Source of the DNA: Chloroflexota bacterium
GTDB taxonomy: Bacteria; Chloroflexota; UBA6077
NCBI GenBank assembly: GCA_021806765.1
Contig: JAJZQR010000016.1
Span: forward strand, 1-34,848
Direction of reading: 5' to 3'
DNA: 34,848 nucleotides
Below are positions 24,514-32,442 of this stretch, piece by piece. The stretch's first letter is position 1, and every line of letters starts with the position of its first letter. Under the pieces are notes generated by a model. It did not search any database. It was not told the DNA's origin and saw only the letters and a program-made list of their open reading frames with translations. The position numbers were made by a program, and so were the translations under genes.

Positions 24514-24535
24514 CCTACCTACCTACCTACCTACC
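24514..24535. repeat. TAGG tetranucleotide repeat at the fliR/flhB junction
   Basis: Plus strand (CCTA)5CC, which on the coding strand reads GG(TAGG)5 in the gap. The fliR stop TAG (24533-24531) is one of its units, and the last AGG lies just upstream of the flhB ATG. Slippage by one unit would change the leader by 4 bases and alter the ribosome-binding spacing, without altering either reading frame. Confidence 0.9.
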
Positions 24536-25295
24536 GCAGTATCCCGGCGACGGCCGAGGCCACGCTCTGAGTCAAGCTGCCCACCCCACTGACGGTCAGC
24601 GGCGTCAAGGCCACCAGGGTCAGGAACCCAACCACCATCTTCACGGGAAGCCCTACGGCGAAAATGTTCATCTGCGGGATCGACCGCACCACCAGCGCCA
24701 TGGCGCAGTCCGCCAACAACATCGTTCCCACTACCGGCAACGCCAGCCGAAGGGCCATGCCAAAGGCCAGAGCGCTGAGAGCGACCAGCCGGTCGCCCAC
24801 CACCGGGTCCGGTCCGTAGATCCCCACCGGAGCCAGCTGGAAGCTCTGGCTAAGCCCCGTTATCAGGGCGTGGTGTCCCCCCAGGTTGAGAAAGATCACC
24901 ACCGCCATCATGCTGTAGAGAGTCTCCAAGAAACCGGAACTCTGGGCCGACAGCGGGTCCACGGTATTGGAGAAGGTGAACCCGATCTGCACGCCCACGA
25001 TCTGTGCGGCCATTTGGATAGCCGAGAATAGGAGGGTCGCGGCGAAGCCCAGCAGCAAGCCGATCACTACTTCTCGGGCCACCGATATCATGACGGTCAG
25101 CCAGTTGGTGAAGAGAGGCTCCGAGACCGTCTGCAGTGGCGTCAGAAGCACTGCCAGCAGTACGGCGAGACCGATCTTCACCTGGGAGGGGATCGGCCTG
25201 GCTCCCAAGACCGGCGCCACCATCACCATGGCGGCTGTCCGCACCAGGACCAGCAGGAAGATATCCCAATGGCCGACCGAGACGCTGAGAGACAA
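24531..25295 (-). CDS. fliR: Flagellar export protein FliR
   Basis: The 254-residue product is hydrophobic, with about six membrane segments. It begins SLSVSVGHWDIFLLVLVRTA and has PVLGARPIPSQVKIGLA, a FliR-typical early motif, then a long C-terminal export-gate region. FliR, FliQ and FliP form the core export channel. The start is TTG at 25295 with AGGAGA five bases upstream; that site contains the fliQ stop codon, so the two are coupled. The stop TAG is part of a tandem TAGG repeat leading into flhB. Confidence 0.95.
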   Translation of the reverse strand: MSLSVSVGHWDIFLLVLVRTAAMVMVAPVLGARPIPSQVKIGLAVLLAVLLTPLQTVSEPLFTNWLTVMISVAREVVIGLLLGFAATLLFSAIQMAAQIVGVQIGFTFSNTVDPLSAQSSGFLETLYSMMAVVIFLNLGGHHALITGLSQSFQLAPVGIYGPDPVVGDRLVALSALAFGMALRLALPVVGTMLLADCAMALVVRSIPQMNIFAVGLPVKMVVGFLTLVALTPLTVSGVGSLTQSVASAVAGILR

Positions 25296-25304
25296 CGGTT
25301 TCTC

Positions 25305-25574
25305 CTAGTGGGCGTAATTGGGCAGCGAGGACAGCAGGTTCGCGGTGTAAACGATCAGGTTATTCATCACCCAGGGGCCAAAGAGCACCCCCGCGACGCC
25401 GACGGCGAGCACCTTGGGCACGAAGCTGAGGGTCATCTCCTGGATCTGCGTCGCCGCCTGGAAGACGCTCACCAGCACCCCCACCACCAGGCTGATGCCG
25501 AGCAAGGGCATGGCCGTCACCAGGGTGACGGTGAAGGCGTCTTTGCTCAGCTGCATGATCATGTTCTGGGTCAT
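25305..25574 (-). CDS. fliQ: Flagellar export protein FliQ
   Basis: The 89-residue product has two hydrophobic segments (residues about 13-35 and 50-75) and the FliQ pattern PLLGISLVVGVLVSVFQAAT followed by IQEMTLSFVPK. It belongs to the membrane core of the flagellar type III apparatus. The ATG at 25574 lies 9 bases after the fliP stop. Length is the family norm. Confidence 0.96.
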   Translation of the reverse strand: MTQNMIMQLSKDAFTVTLVTAMPLLGISLVVGVLVSVFQAATQIQEMTLSFVPKVLAVGVAGVLFGPWVMNNLIVYTANLLSSLPNYAH

Positions 25575-25583
25575 CCGTTCCTC

Positions 25584-26408
25584 CTACGCGAAGCTTCTGA
25601 CCAGAGAGCCCACCACCAGGTACCACCCGTCGACCATCACGAACAGCAGCAGCTTGAAGGGAAGAGAGATCATGGCCGGCGGCAGCATCATCATGCCCAT
25701 GGACATCAGGGTGCTGGAGATCACCATGTCGATCACCAGGAACGGGATGAAGATGATGAAGCCCATCTGAAAAGCGGTCTTCAGCTCGCTGATGACGAAG
25801 GCCGGTATCAAGACGTGTGTGGGAACGTCGTCGGGCTGGTTGGGACGGTCGAGACGAGCCAGTTGAACGAAGAGGGATAGATCCTTCTCCCGGGTCTGCT
25901 TCAGCATGAACTCTCGAACGGGCCGTTGTGCCCTATCCAGCGCCACCTCCTGCGAGAGGCTGCCCTGCATGTAGGGCTGCAGCGCATCCTTGTTAACGGC
26001 ATCCATCGTCGGCATCATCACGAACAGGCTGAGGAATAGCGCCAGTCCCAACAGCACCTGGTTGGGGGGCATCATCGGAACGCCCAGGGCGCTGCGTATG
26101 AAGCCGAGAACCACGACGATGCGGGTGAAGGATGTAACCATCACCAGCAGCGCCGGAGCCAGAGAGAGGATCGTGAGCATGGCCACCAGCTGGATCGCCA
26201 GGCTCACGTCGTTGGGATCTTTCGACCCGTCCACGCCGACGTCGACCGCCCCTCGAGCTCCATCTATGGCAACGCTCAGCTTGGGAACCCCGCCGGCGGA
26301 GGCTGGCGCCGTCGCACAACCGGCAAGTGCCAGCGCCACAGCCAACAGGGTCACTATCACCAGAACCCTGGTGAGGGGCTTCAGCCGCCCCCTGCTAAGC
26401 CACTTCAT
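25584..26408 (-). CDS. fliP: Flagellar export protein FliP, with lipobox-like leader
   Basis: The 274-residue product has the FliP core: [39 protein letters not shown], and a C-terminal block with [19 protein letters not shown]. FliP forms the export pore with FliQ and FliR. The N-terminus is a signal peptide, normal for FliP, but it ends in LALAGC with Cys31 at the cleavage point, the [LVI]-A-G-C lipobox of a lipoprotein, and a Thr/Ala/Gly-rich linker follows. Lipidation would be unusual for this family. The ATG at 26408 overlaps fliO by 4 bases (ATGA) and has GGAG seven bases upstream. Confidence 0.95.
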   Translation of the reverse strand: MKWLSRGRLKPLTRVLVIVTLLAVALALAGCATAPASAGGVPKLSVAIDGARGAVDVGVDGSKDPNDVSLAIQLVAMLTILSLAPALLVMVTSFTRIVVVLGFIRSALGVPMMPPNQVLLGLALFLSLFVMMPTMDAVNKDALQPYMQGSLSQEVALDRAQRPVREFMLKQTREKDLSLFVQLARLDRPNQPDDVPTHVLIPAFVISELKTAFQMGFIIFIPFLVIDMVISSTLMSMGMMMLPPAMISLPFKLLLFVMVDGWYLVVGSLVRSFA

Positions 26409-26824
26409 TCAACTTCTCCAGTGCCGGAGTCTGACTCGCCCCCCCTGCTGAAGGGTCGCCTCTTCAGCCGCGCCGGAAGCGAGCCTGCCACGTCTATAGC
26501 CTTTCGCAGATGACGCTCGAAGCTGTCGGGTGTGTCCACGGCTTCCGGCTCCGCCGCCGGATCCATCGACCCCACTTCGGCCAGCAGCGACACCTGCTGA
26601 GAGGTTGCCCCGATCAGCAGCATCTTGCCGCCGACCCCGATCAGGTGCACCGACCGGCCGGGGCCCAGCTGAGTGCTTTGAACCACCAGAAGGGAGGGAC
26701 CTCGCTGCAGAACCCCGCTCTTTCCGTAGTACCGCCGTATGGCCCACAGCGCGGCATACAGCAGCGCCAACACCAGGGCTGTCTTTACGGCCACGTCCCA
26801 GATCAGATCCAAAGGCATGTCCAC
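26405..26824 (-). CDS. fliO: Flagellar biosynthesis protein FliO
   Basis: The 139-residue product has one membrane segment near the N-terminus ([17 protein letters not shown]) and a FliO-type small domain ([20 protein letters not shown], then [19 protein letters not shown]). FliO assists assembly of the FliP complex. Sequence conservation in FliO is low, but its position between fliN and fliP is diagnostic. The GTG at 26824 has AAGGGG about eight bases upstream; an ATG two codons on is possible. The stop overlaps fliP by 4 bases. Confidence 0.9.
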   Translation of the reverse strand: MDMPLDLIWDVAVKTALVLALLYAALWAIRRYYGKSGVLQRGPSLLVVQSTQLGPGRSVHLIGVGGKMLLIGATSQQVSLLAEVGSMDPAAEPEAVDTPDSFERHLRKAIDVAGSLPARLKRRPFSRGGESDSGTGEVE

Positions 26825-26836
26825 GGCAGGTGCCCC

Positions 26837-27175
26837 TTACCTCAGCGAGTTGAGTCGCTTCTCGGGAGTGACTATGTCGGTGACGCGCACGCCGAAGTTC
26901 TCGTCGACGACGACGACCTCTCCGCGGGCGATCAGCTTCTCGTTGGCCACTATGTCGACGGGCTCGCCGGCCATCTTGTCCAACTCGACCACCGACCCCT
27001 GTCCCAGCCCCAGCACATCCCGGATCGTCATACTCGTCTTGCCCAGCACCACCGAGATCCGCAGAGGCACGTCCAGCAGGAGATCGATGGCGTTCGACTG
27101 CTTCTGTCCTCCCAGGTCATCGAAGGAGGCAAACTGGGCCGGATTTACCTTTGCGCCTTCCTCTTCGTTCTCCAC
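26837..27175 (-). CDS. fliN: Flagellar motor switch protein FliN
   Basis: The 112-residue product is the SpoA/FliN core with a short acidic N-terminus: LLDVPLRISVVLGKTSMTI, VLGLGQGSVVELDKMAGEPV, and VVVVDENFGVRVTDI, all in canonical order. FliN forms the lower C-ring with FliM and interacts with the export ATPase complex. It is the short FliN form, without the extra CheC-like domain of FliY. The GTG at 27175 has GGAGG eight bases upstream. It follows fliM by 51 bases. Confidence 0.96.
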   Translation of the reverse strand: MENEEEGAKVNPAQFASFDDLGGQKQSNAIDLLLDVPLRISVVLGKTSMTIRDVLGLGQGSVVELDKMAGEPVDIVANEKLIARGEVVVVDENFGVRVTDIVTPEKRLNSLR

Positions 27176-27226
27176 AGACGATCCTCCCTATTAAGCCGCC
27201 GGCTTCTGTCCGGCAGTCCCAGCTCC

Positions 27227-28267
27227 TCAGACGGCGACGTCCTGGCCGACTTGCTCGGGCACTTCCAGATCTTCAACCTTCCCCACGATTTGAACGGCAA
27301 GCCTGTTCCCGACCATGCCAGGACGAGCCACGAACTTTCGGCGGCTGCCGATGACTACGTCCAGGGGCGTGCCCATAGTCCGATCCATGAGAACCACGTC
27401 CCCCTCCTTCAGATCCATCAGGTCCTGCACCGTCACCATGGTGCTGCCCAGCTCCACCATCACGTCGATGTTCACCTTGTCCAGGCCCTGGCGAAGCGAC
27501 TCCATCTGCTGCTTCGCTGCGCCCCGCCGGGCGCTGGCAAACCACAACTGAGCCGTCAACTTGGGAAGAACCGGCTCCAGGGCGACGTAGGGAAGGCAGA
27601 GGGTGACGGTCCCCGAGTTCTGGCCGATACTCACCTCGAGAGCAATGACCACCACCGGGTCGCTGCGCAGCGCCACCTGAACGTACCTCGGGTCCAACAC
27701 CACGTCTCGGATGGCCGGCTGGAGATCGACGACCCTGCTCCACGCCTCCGTCAGTCCGCGCAGCATGTTGTTGACGAATGCCTGCAACAACGCCAGCTCG
27801 ATCTCGGTAGGGGTTCGCGCGGTATCCGGCGAAAGGCCCGTGCCGCCCAACAACCGATCCACGGCGGTGACGGCGGCCACACGGTCCAGCCCAATCAGCA
27901 CACTCCCGGGGAGTGGATCCATGCTGAGAATGTGCAGGATGGTATCGGGTGGCATGCGCTCCACGTATTCCCCGTACACGCCCTGCTCGATAGAGACCAG
28001 GTTCAGTTGAACGGCAGTCCTGAGGTAAACGGAAAGGGACGAGCTTGCCAGCCTCCCAAAGGTCTCGTGGATCAGCTGGAGGGTTCGCATCTGATCCTTG
28101 GAAAGCTTGTCCGGCCGCCGAAAGTCGTAGGTCTTGATGACCTTCCAGCGCTCTTCAGGCGGCGTCTCCGTCGCTTCGCCCTCGGTAGCCAGCTTCGATA
28201 GAAGAGCGTCAATCTCCGATTGGGAGAGCTCTCTTGCGTCAAACCCTGCATCCATGCCGCCCGCCAT
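27227..28267 (-). CDS. fliM: Flagellar motor switch protein FliM
   Basis: The 346-residue product begins with the CheY-P docking peptide LSQSEIDALLSKL (near residue 14), continues with a CheC-like middle domain (LLGGTGLSP; RTPTEIELALLQAFVNNM) and ends with a SpoA domain (LGSTMVTVQDLMDLKEGDVV). FliM is the C-ring switch component that binds phosphorylated CheY. The ATG at 28267 has AGGTAAGG upstream; an ATG four codons on is possible. It lies 9 bases after fliL. Presence of the docking peptide implies chemotaxis input, though no che genes are in the window. Confidence 0.96.
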   Translation of the reverse strand: MAGGMDAGFDARELSQSEIDALLSKLATEGEATETPPEERWKVIKTYDFRRPDKLSKDQMRTLQLIHETFGRLASSSLSVYLRTAVQLNLVSIEQGVYGEYVERMPPDTILHILSMDPLPGSVLIGLDRVAAVTAVDRLLGGTGLSPDTARTPTEIELALLQAFVNNMLRGLTEAWSRVVDLQPAIRDVVLDPRYVQVALRSDPVVVIALEVSIGQNSGTVTLCLPYVALEPVLPKLTAQLWFASARRGAAKQQMESLRQGLDKVNIDVMVELGSTMVTVQDLMDLKEGDVVLMDRTMGTPLDVVIGSRRKFVARPGMVGNRLAVQIVGKVEDLEVPEQVGQDVAV

Positions 28268-28276
28268 TCGCCTTAC

Positions 28277-28795
28277 CTACTGCATCACAAACTGAGTGAA
28301 GTAGACGTTGCTGACCTGCTCACCACCCAGGAGGCGGTTGAGGGAATCCTTGATGTCGTTCTTCAGCCGCTGCTTCCCTTCAGGGGTAGAGATGTCGCTG
28401 GGGCTGCGCGCGGCCAGAATGCTGATGATGGCGTCGTCTATCAGCGGAGCCTGGGGCGCCAGCGTTTTCTCGAACTCCGCCTGTTTGACCTTCCGCTCCT
28501 CCGGGCCGGCCTTCTTCAACTCGGCCGCACCGGTGGTGAACTCTATTGAAAGGCCAACCTTCAGATAGCGGCGCCCAGTGGGATCCGCCAGGTTCACCAC
28601 CCGATCCTTCAGCACGTACATGAGCCCGGGGCCCCCCGAGCCGAGCGACTTCTCCTCGGCCGCTGAGCTCGGGCTGGCGTTCGCCCGCCCGGCGCCTGAG
28701 GAGGACCCCAGGAAATAGGCCCCCCCAACCAGCAGGACGACCCCGAGCCCGGCTGCGACGCCGATGATGCTACCTCGTCTCACCCGCACTTCCAT
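28277..28795 (-). CDS. fliL: Flagellar basal body-associated protein FliL
   Basis: The 172-residue product has a basic N-terminus, one membrane segment (IIGVAAGLGVVLLVGGAYFL), a Ser/Ala-rich linker and a FliL domain (YLKVGLSIEFTT; QAPLIDDAIISILAARSPSDI, in part; VSNVYFTQFVMQ at the end). FliL sits around the stator and supports torque. I start it at ATG 28795, where GGAGAAGGAGA is just upstream; an earlier start would place an Arg-rich tail inside motB. It overlaps the motB end by 26 bases. Confidence 0.93.
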   Translation of the reverse strand: MEVRVRRGSIIGVAAGLGVVLLVGGAYFLGSSSGAGRANASPSSAAEEKSLGSGGPGLMYVLKDRVVNLADPTGRRYLKVGLSIEFTTGAAELKKAGPEERKVKQAEFEKTLAPQAPLIDDAIISILAARSPSDISTPEGKQRLKNDIKDSLNRLLGGEQVSNVYFTQFVMQ

Positions 28796-29603
28796 TCTCC
28801 TTCTCCGGCGTGGCCGCAGGCTTCGCTGCCTCTGCACTACCCGAAGCCGTGCCCGTCGACGCCACCGGCATGTTCAAGATCACGATCTCCGATCGTCGGT
28901 TCCGGGCGCGTCCTCTAGGCGAATCGTTGGCGACCGCCGGTTGAAACTGGGAAAAGGCCACCGCCGACAGGCGGCTGGGCTCTACCCCCTCTATCTCCGT
29001 CAGGTACCTGACTACGGCCACAGCCCTGGCCCCGGACAACTCCCAGTTGGAGGGATACTCCGTCCCGCTGGGAGGCACGTCGTCGGTGTGGCCCTCGACC
29101 CGCACGGGGTTCGGCAGGCGGTGCAGCACTCTCCCCACGGCCTGCAGCAGCTTGACGGCGTCGGGGCGCAGGTCCGCCCGGCCTGAAGAAAAGAGCAGAT
29201 TGCCGGACACGCTGATGGCGATGCCATCCTCCCGAGCGCTGACGCTCACCTTGTCCGCGAGATACTCGTCCTGCATCACCGATCCCATCTCGTTGAAGAC
29301 GGTGTCGAGTTCGCTGGAAGCCGCGGACATCTCCTCGGCGCTGGCTTCCTCCGAAGAGATGCCCATGGTCTGCTCCAGGATCGACGCACTCGGGTCTCCC
29401 TGGAGCACCCCCACGTTGAAGGCCTTCTTCATGGCCGACGAGAACTTGGAGAACTTCTGGACGTCGGCGCTCGAGATGCCGTACATGATGACGAAGAAGG
29501 CCAGCAGCAGCGTGATCAGGTCCGAGTAGGTGAGCAGCCACCGGTCCGAGTTGTCTTTCTTAGGCCGTTTGGAAGTCCTCACGTACCCCGCCTGTTGCCG
29601 CAT
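28770..29603 (-). CDS. motB: Flagellar stator protein MotB
   Basis: The 277-residue product has a basic cytoplasmic start, one membrane segment with the proton-channel aspartate (LLTYSDLITLLLAFF, Asp28, equivalent to E. coli Asp32), a plug region, and an OmpA-like peptidoglycan-binding domain (VEGHTDDVPPSGTEYPSNWE, with LSGARAVAVVRYL after it). With MotA it forms the stator. ATG 29603 was chosen because AGGAGAGCG lies directly upstream and it matches the family; the frame stays open further upstream only inside motA. It overlaps motA by 44 bases. The aspartate context is the proton-type form. Confidence 0.96.
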   Translation of the reverse strand: MRQQAGYVRTSKRPKKDNSDRWLLTYSDLITLLLAFFVIMYGISSADVQKFSKFSSAMKKAFNVGVLQGDPSASILEQTMGISSEEASAEEMSAASSELDTVFNEMGSVMQDEYLADKVSVSAREDGIAISVSGNLLFSSGRADLRPDAVKLLQAVGRVLHRLPNPVRVEGHTDDVPPSGTEYPSNWELSGARAVAVVRYLTEIEGVEPSRLSAVAFSQFQPAVANDSPRGRARNRRSEIVILNMPVASTGTASGSAEAAKPAATPEKENGSAGETR

Positions 29604-30381
29604 CGCTCTCCTGCTCCTTAGGCGGCTCGGCCTTCCCCTCTTTCGGCAGGTAGGGCTCCAACCGCTCCTGCAGTATCCTGGGGTTCTCCCCGGACTGGAT
29701 CGAGGCAAGGCCCTCCAAGATCATCTCGTCCAGAAGTTGTCCCCCTTCGGCCTGCTTCTTCAGCTTGGTTCCCAGGGGGAGCCAAATCAGGTTGGCGGAG
29801 CCCACACCGTAGAAGGTGGCGATGAAGGCAACGGCGATGGCTTCGCCCAGGTGGGAGGGATCGCTCATCTTGCTGAGGACGTTCACCAGCCCCATGACGG
29901 TGCCGATGATCCCCATGGTAGGGGCAAACCCACCCATCGCATCCAGCATGCCGGCCTCGTTTTCCACCTCACGGTCTCGCACCGCCATGTCGGAGAGCAG
30001 AACGCTTCTCACCAACTCCGGGTCGGTGCCGTCCACGACCAGCATCACGCCCTTCCGCAACAGTGGGTTGTCCAGCTTGGGCAGCTCCTCCTCCAGGGCT
30101 AGCAGTCCCTCCCGCCTGGCCCGTTCCGACAGGTCGACCAGGGTATTGGCCACCTGCACGGGCTGCGGCGCCTTGTTGACGAAGGTCCTGCCGATCACCT
30201 TCGGCAGCCTCCTTAGGGTGGAGCCAGGATGGCTGACCATGGTGGCACCGAAGGTCCCACCGAAGACTATGAGGAACGCTGAGGGCTTCGCGAAGGCAAG
30301 GAGGTTCCCGTCCTCCATCAGAAGGCCCCCGATCAGGGCACCAAAGCCCAGCAGCAGTCCAACGACAGTGGTAATGTTCAC
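29560..30381 (-). CDS. motA: Flagellar stator protein MotA
   Basis: The 273-residue product has four membrane segments and MotA motifs: FLIVFGGTFGATMVS, ARREGLLALEEEL in the cytoplasmic loop that contacts FliG, GGFAPTMGIIGTVMGLV with the conserved proline, and a last segment ending in NLIWLPLGTKLK. The C-terminal tail is charged and rather long. It forms the ion-conducting stator with MotB. The GTG at 30381 overlaps the flbD stop by 4 bases (GTGA). Confidence 0.96.
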   Translation of the reverse strand: MNITTVVGLLLGFGALIGGLLMEDGNLLAFAKPSAFLIVFGGTFGATMVSHPGSTLRRLPKVIGRTFVNKAPQPVQVANTLVDLSERARREGLLALEEELPKLDNPLLRKGVMLVVDGTDPELVRSVLLSDMAVRDREVENEAGMLDAMGGFAPTMGIIGTVMGLVNVLSKMSDPSHLGEAIAVAFIATFYGVGSANLIWLPLGTKLKKQAEGGQLLDEMILEGLASIQSGENPRILQERLEPYLPKEGKAEPPKEQESDAATGGVREDFQTA

Positions 30382-30641
30382 CGGCAGACCTCGTTAGCGA
30401 AGTCGTGATCGCTGGACCTCTCTGGAAGAAGAGGGCCGATCCTCTGCCTGAGCAGCGGGCACTGGTGCACCTTCTGTCGATATGCCACCACCCGGTCGAC
30501 TATCTCCTCCACGGACTCCCTGACCACCAGTTTGTGGTTGTTGACGAGCGAAATCACCGTATCTGGAGTGTGTTCCACCGACTCCAGCAGTTCGCAATTG
30601 ATAGTGAGCTCCGAGCCATCCAGCCGCGTGACTACGATCAC
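30378..30641 (-). CDS. flbD: FlbD/SwrD family flagellar protein
   Basis: The 87-residue product begins MIVVTRLDGSELTINCELL and has ESVEHTPDTVISLVNNHKLV and ESVEEIVDRVVAYRQKV, the complete FlbD/SwrD small-protein pattern. B. subtilis SwrD raises motor power, apparently through the stator, and the gene commonly sits beside flagellar structural genes; being coupled to motA fits that role. The start is GTG at 30641. The tail after residue ~60 is longer than in many relatives. It lies 6 bases after the NarL-type regulator. Confidence 0.93.
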   Translation of the reverse strand: MIVVTRLDGSELTINCELLESVEHTPDTVISLVNNHKLVVRESVEEIVDRVVAYRQKVHQCPLLRQRIGPLLPERSSDHDFANEVCR

Positions 30642-30647
30642 CCTCGC

Positions 30648-31388
30648 CTACCCGTCTAGGCCGATCATTCCGGCCTGGATCGCGTGCCTTACCAATCCGG
30701 TACGGCCGCGGACGTTCAGCTTATTGCAGATGTTTGCCTCGTGGGCCTCGACGGTCTTGACGCTGAGGCACAGTTGGCTCGCGATCTCACGGTTGGTGAA
30801 GCCCTCGCCCACCAGCTGAAGCAGCTCCCTCTCCCGGCTGGTGAGCAGGTCCGGCGAACCACTGTCCTCGCGGGTTCGCCAGCGCCGCACGTATTGGTCC
30901 AGAGGGCGCCCATCGAGGCTTGGGGTCAGGTAGGAGTAACCGGCGTGGACTTTCCGAAGGGCAACCGTCAGCTCCTGGAAGTCCGATTCCTTCAGCAGGT
31001 ACCCAGCAACTCCGGCGTCCAGCGTTCTCAACAGCAGGGGCTCCTCACCCCGGGAGGCCAGCAAGATCACCCTCGTCGAGATCTTGGCCCTCCGGAGTCG
31101 CCGGCTCACCTCCAGGCCATTCAACAGAGGAAGGCCCAGGTCTACCAGGGCGATCTCCGGCGCGCTCTGCTCGATAGCCTTTAGCGCTTCCCTCCCGTCG
31201 GAGGCCTCGCCGACGACCTCGAAAGCCCCGTCCATCTCCAGCACCGTCCGAAGGGTTTGCCGGAACAGGGTGTGGTCGTCAGCGATGAATAACCGGATGC
31301 GCGCATTGGCGCGACGAGGCTGGATCGCGTGCATAAAGGTCGGAGGTGTCGCCATTCGAGGGGCGATCAACTCTGCGGTACTCAACAC
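30648..31388 (-). CDS. NarL/FixJ-type response regulator at the head of the flagellar operon
   Basis: The 246-residue product has a receiver domain (FIADDHTLFRQ; phospho-acceptor Asp83 in LVDLGLP; the conserved Lys in GYLLKES) and a LuxR-type helix-turn-helix (LTSRERELLQLVGEGFTNREIASQLCL). At the receiver switch position, where most relatives have Thr/Ser (as in VLTMH of the neighbouring regulator), it reads VILLASRG, so alanine aligns there. About 30 residues precede the receiver domain. The GTG at 31388 has GGAGG five bases upstream. It is first in the visible flagellar series and likely co-transcribed with flbD-motAB, which makes it a candidate regulator of that operon. No kinase gene adjoins it on the same strand. 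Confidence 0.92.
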   Translation of the reverse strand: MLSTAELIAPRMATPPTFMHAIQPRRANARIRLFIADDHTLFRQTLRTVLEMDGAFEVVGEASDGREALKAIEQSAPEIALVDLGLPLLNGLEVSRRLRRAKISTRVILLASRGEEPLLLRTLDAGVAGYLLKESDFQELTVALRKVHAGYSYLTPSLDGRPLDQYVRRWRTREDSGSPDLLTSRERELLQLVGEGFTNREIASQLCLSVKTVEAHEANICNKLNVRGRTGLVRHAIQAGMIGLDG

Positions 31389-31681
31389 AATCTCCTCCCT
31401 TCGTCGCAGTGTCGTAGTTGCCGGCTTCTAGGGTTTTCCCTGAGGCCAGCGTCACGATACCCCCAGGAAGAAAGGAGGTTCAGGGCCTATGGTCCTGGAT
31501 TCGGGGGTCCATCGGGCACCTGAATTCGAAGAAGAAGGTCACAGGGCAGCAGGGACTGGTGGGGAAGCTGTCGAGAGGGCTGAGGGGATTGACCTGGCTG
31601 TGGGCGAGGACGAGGCCCCGCCCTACGCCGTTTTCCGACCACGGCGATCCGCCGAGGCAGCAGGACGCGATGCTCCGGAAC
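31389..31681. other. Intergenic region between two response regulator genes
   Basis: No gene is convincing in these 293 bases; a plus-strand open frame at 31489-31752 lacks a family and runs into the opposing regulator gene. It probably holds the promoter of the flagellar operon, but I found no clear sigma-70, sigma-28 or sigma-54 site. It contains a unit of the palindromic repeat and a small hairpin (CGGCG-GAT-CGCCG on the minus strand) near 31650. Confidence 0.6.
31602..31627. repeat. Single unit of the GC-rich palindromic repeat family
   Basis: On the minus strand it reads CGTAGGGCGGGGCC and then forms GGGCGGGG-CCTCGT-CCTCGCCC, an 8-bp stem with one G.U pair. It shares GCCCCGCCCTACG-type sequence with the right end of the flhA-flhB element (CCCCGCCCTACG is identical in both). 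Confidence 0.7.
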
Positions 31682-32347
31682 TCACGTGCTCTCCTGCTCG
31701 GCCAGAAGCCCATGCCTCAGGGCGTAGATGGCGGCCTGGACACGGTCGTTGATCTGGAGCTTCTGGAATATGGTGGAGAGGTAGTTCTTGACGGTCTTCT
31801 CCGCCAGACAGAGTTGGCGGCCGATCTCTTTGTTGCTCATCCCCATGGCGAGCAGCCTCAAGATCTCCAGCTCCTTGGGCGTAAGCCCGCCCACCCCCTG
31901 GTCCGGCTCGACCTGGCTGGCCAACCGCCGGAACTCCTTTAACACCGTGGTAGTCATCCGAGGGTCAACCAGCGAAGCTCCCCGGGCCACCATGCGGATA
32001 GCGAAAACGAGATCCGAGGGCTTGGCATCCTTGAGCAGGTAGCCCCGGGCGCCAGCTCTCATGGCATCGAAAACGTACTGGTCCTGCCGGTGCATGGTGA
32101 GGACGATGATGCCCGTATCCGGCCTCTCCTCCAGGACCTGGCCGATAGCGGTGACCCCGCCAACCACAGGCATGTTTATGTCCATCAACACGACGTCGGG
32201 CAACAGGTCCCGGGCCTTGGATACGGCCTCGATCCCATCGCAAGCCTCGCCGGCCACCTCGATGTCCCGTTCCATTTCCAGGAGCTGCCGCAGCCCTTCA
32301 CGGAACAGGGTGTGATCGTCGGCGATAAGGACTCTCACCTTCCTCAT
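31682..32347 (-). CDS. NarL/FixJ-type response regulator, partner of the divergent kinase
   Basis: The 221-residue product has a receiver domain with Asp10/Asp11 in LIADDHTLFREG, phospho-acceptor Asp56 (LMDINMP), the Thr of IIVLTMH and the Lys of GYLLKD. It ends with a LuxR-type helix-turn-helix (LTPKELEILRLLAMGMSNKEIGRQLCL, in part). All phosphotransfer residues are intact. The ATG at 32347 has GGAGG seven bases upstream. It is divergent from a HisKA_3 histidine kinase gene 154 bases away, the natural partner. Targets are unknown; it lies 293 bases upstream of the flagellar operon on the same strand. Confidence 0.94.
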   Translation of the reverse strand: MRKVRVLIADDHTLFREGLRQLLEMERDIEVAGEACDGIEAVSKARDLLPDVVLMDINMPVVGGVTAIGQVLEERPDTGIIVLTMHRQDQYVFDAMRAGARGYLLKDAKPSDLVFAIRMVARGASLVDPRMTTTVLKEFRRLASQVEPDQGVGGLTPKELEILRLLAMGMSNKEIGRQLCLAEKTVKNYLSTIFQKLQINDRVQAAIYALRHGLLAEQEST

Positions 32348-32409
32348 GAGGGGTCCTCCGTGGGGAGATGCTGGAGCGCTCCGGCGCGCCGGCGGGTGGA
32401 GCGAACATC

Positions 32410-32437
32410 ATAATACCATGGACTGCAACAGGATCAA
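32410..32437 (-). promoter_or_regulatory. Candidate sigma-70 promoter of the response regulator
   Basis: On the minus strand TTGATC (32437-32432), 16 bases, TATTAT (32415-32410). Four of six and five of six positions match the consensus. It lies about 63 bases before the regulator ATG. Confidence 0.5.
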
Positions 32438-32442
32438 GAACC

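Noticed and set aside
26510..28201. 563-codon plus-strand open frame opposite fliO, fliN and fliM
   Set aside because: His/Gln/Arg-rich translation with no family; all three opposing genes are certain.
28796..28837. Longer FliL start at 28837
   Set aside because: Adds an Arg-rich stretch that lies within motB; the ATG at 28795 has a good ribosome-binding site and matches FliL.
29604..29708. Longer MotB start at 29708
   Set aside because: The extension is a shadow of motA; MotB family proteins start shortly before the membrane segment.
31489..31752. 87-codon plus-strand open frame between the regulators
   Set aside because: No family, no convincing start, and it overlaps the 3' end of the opposing regulator.
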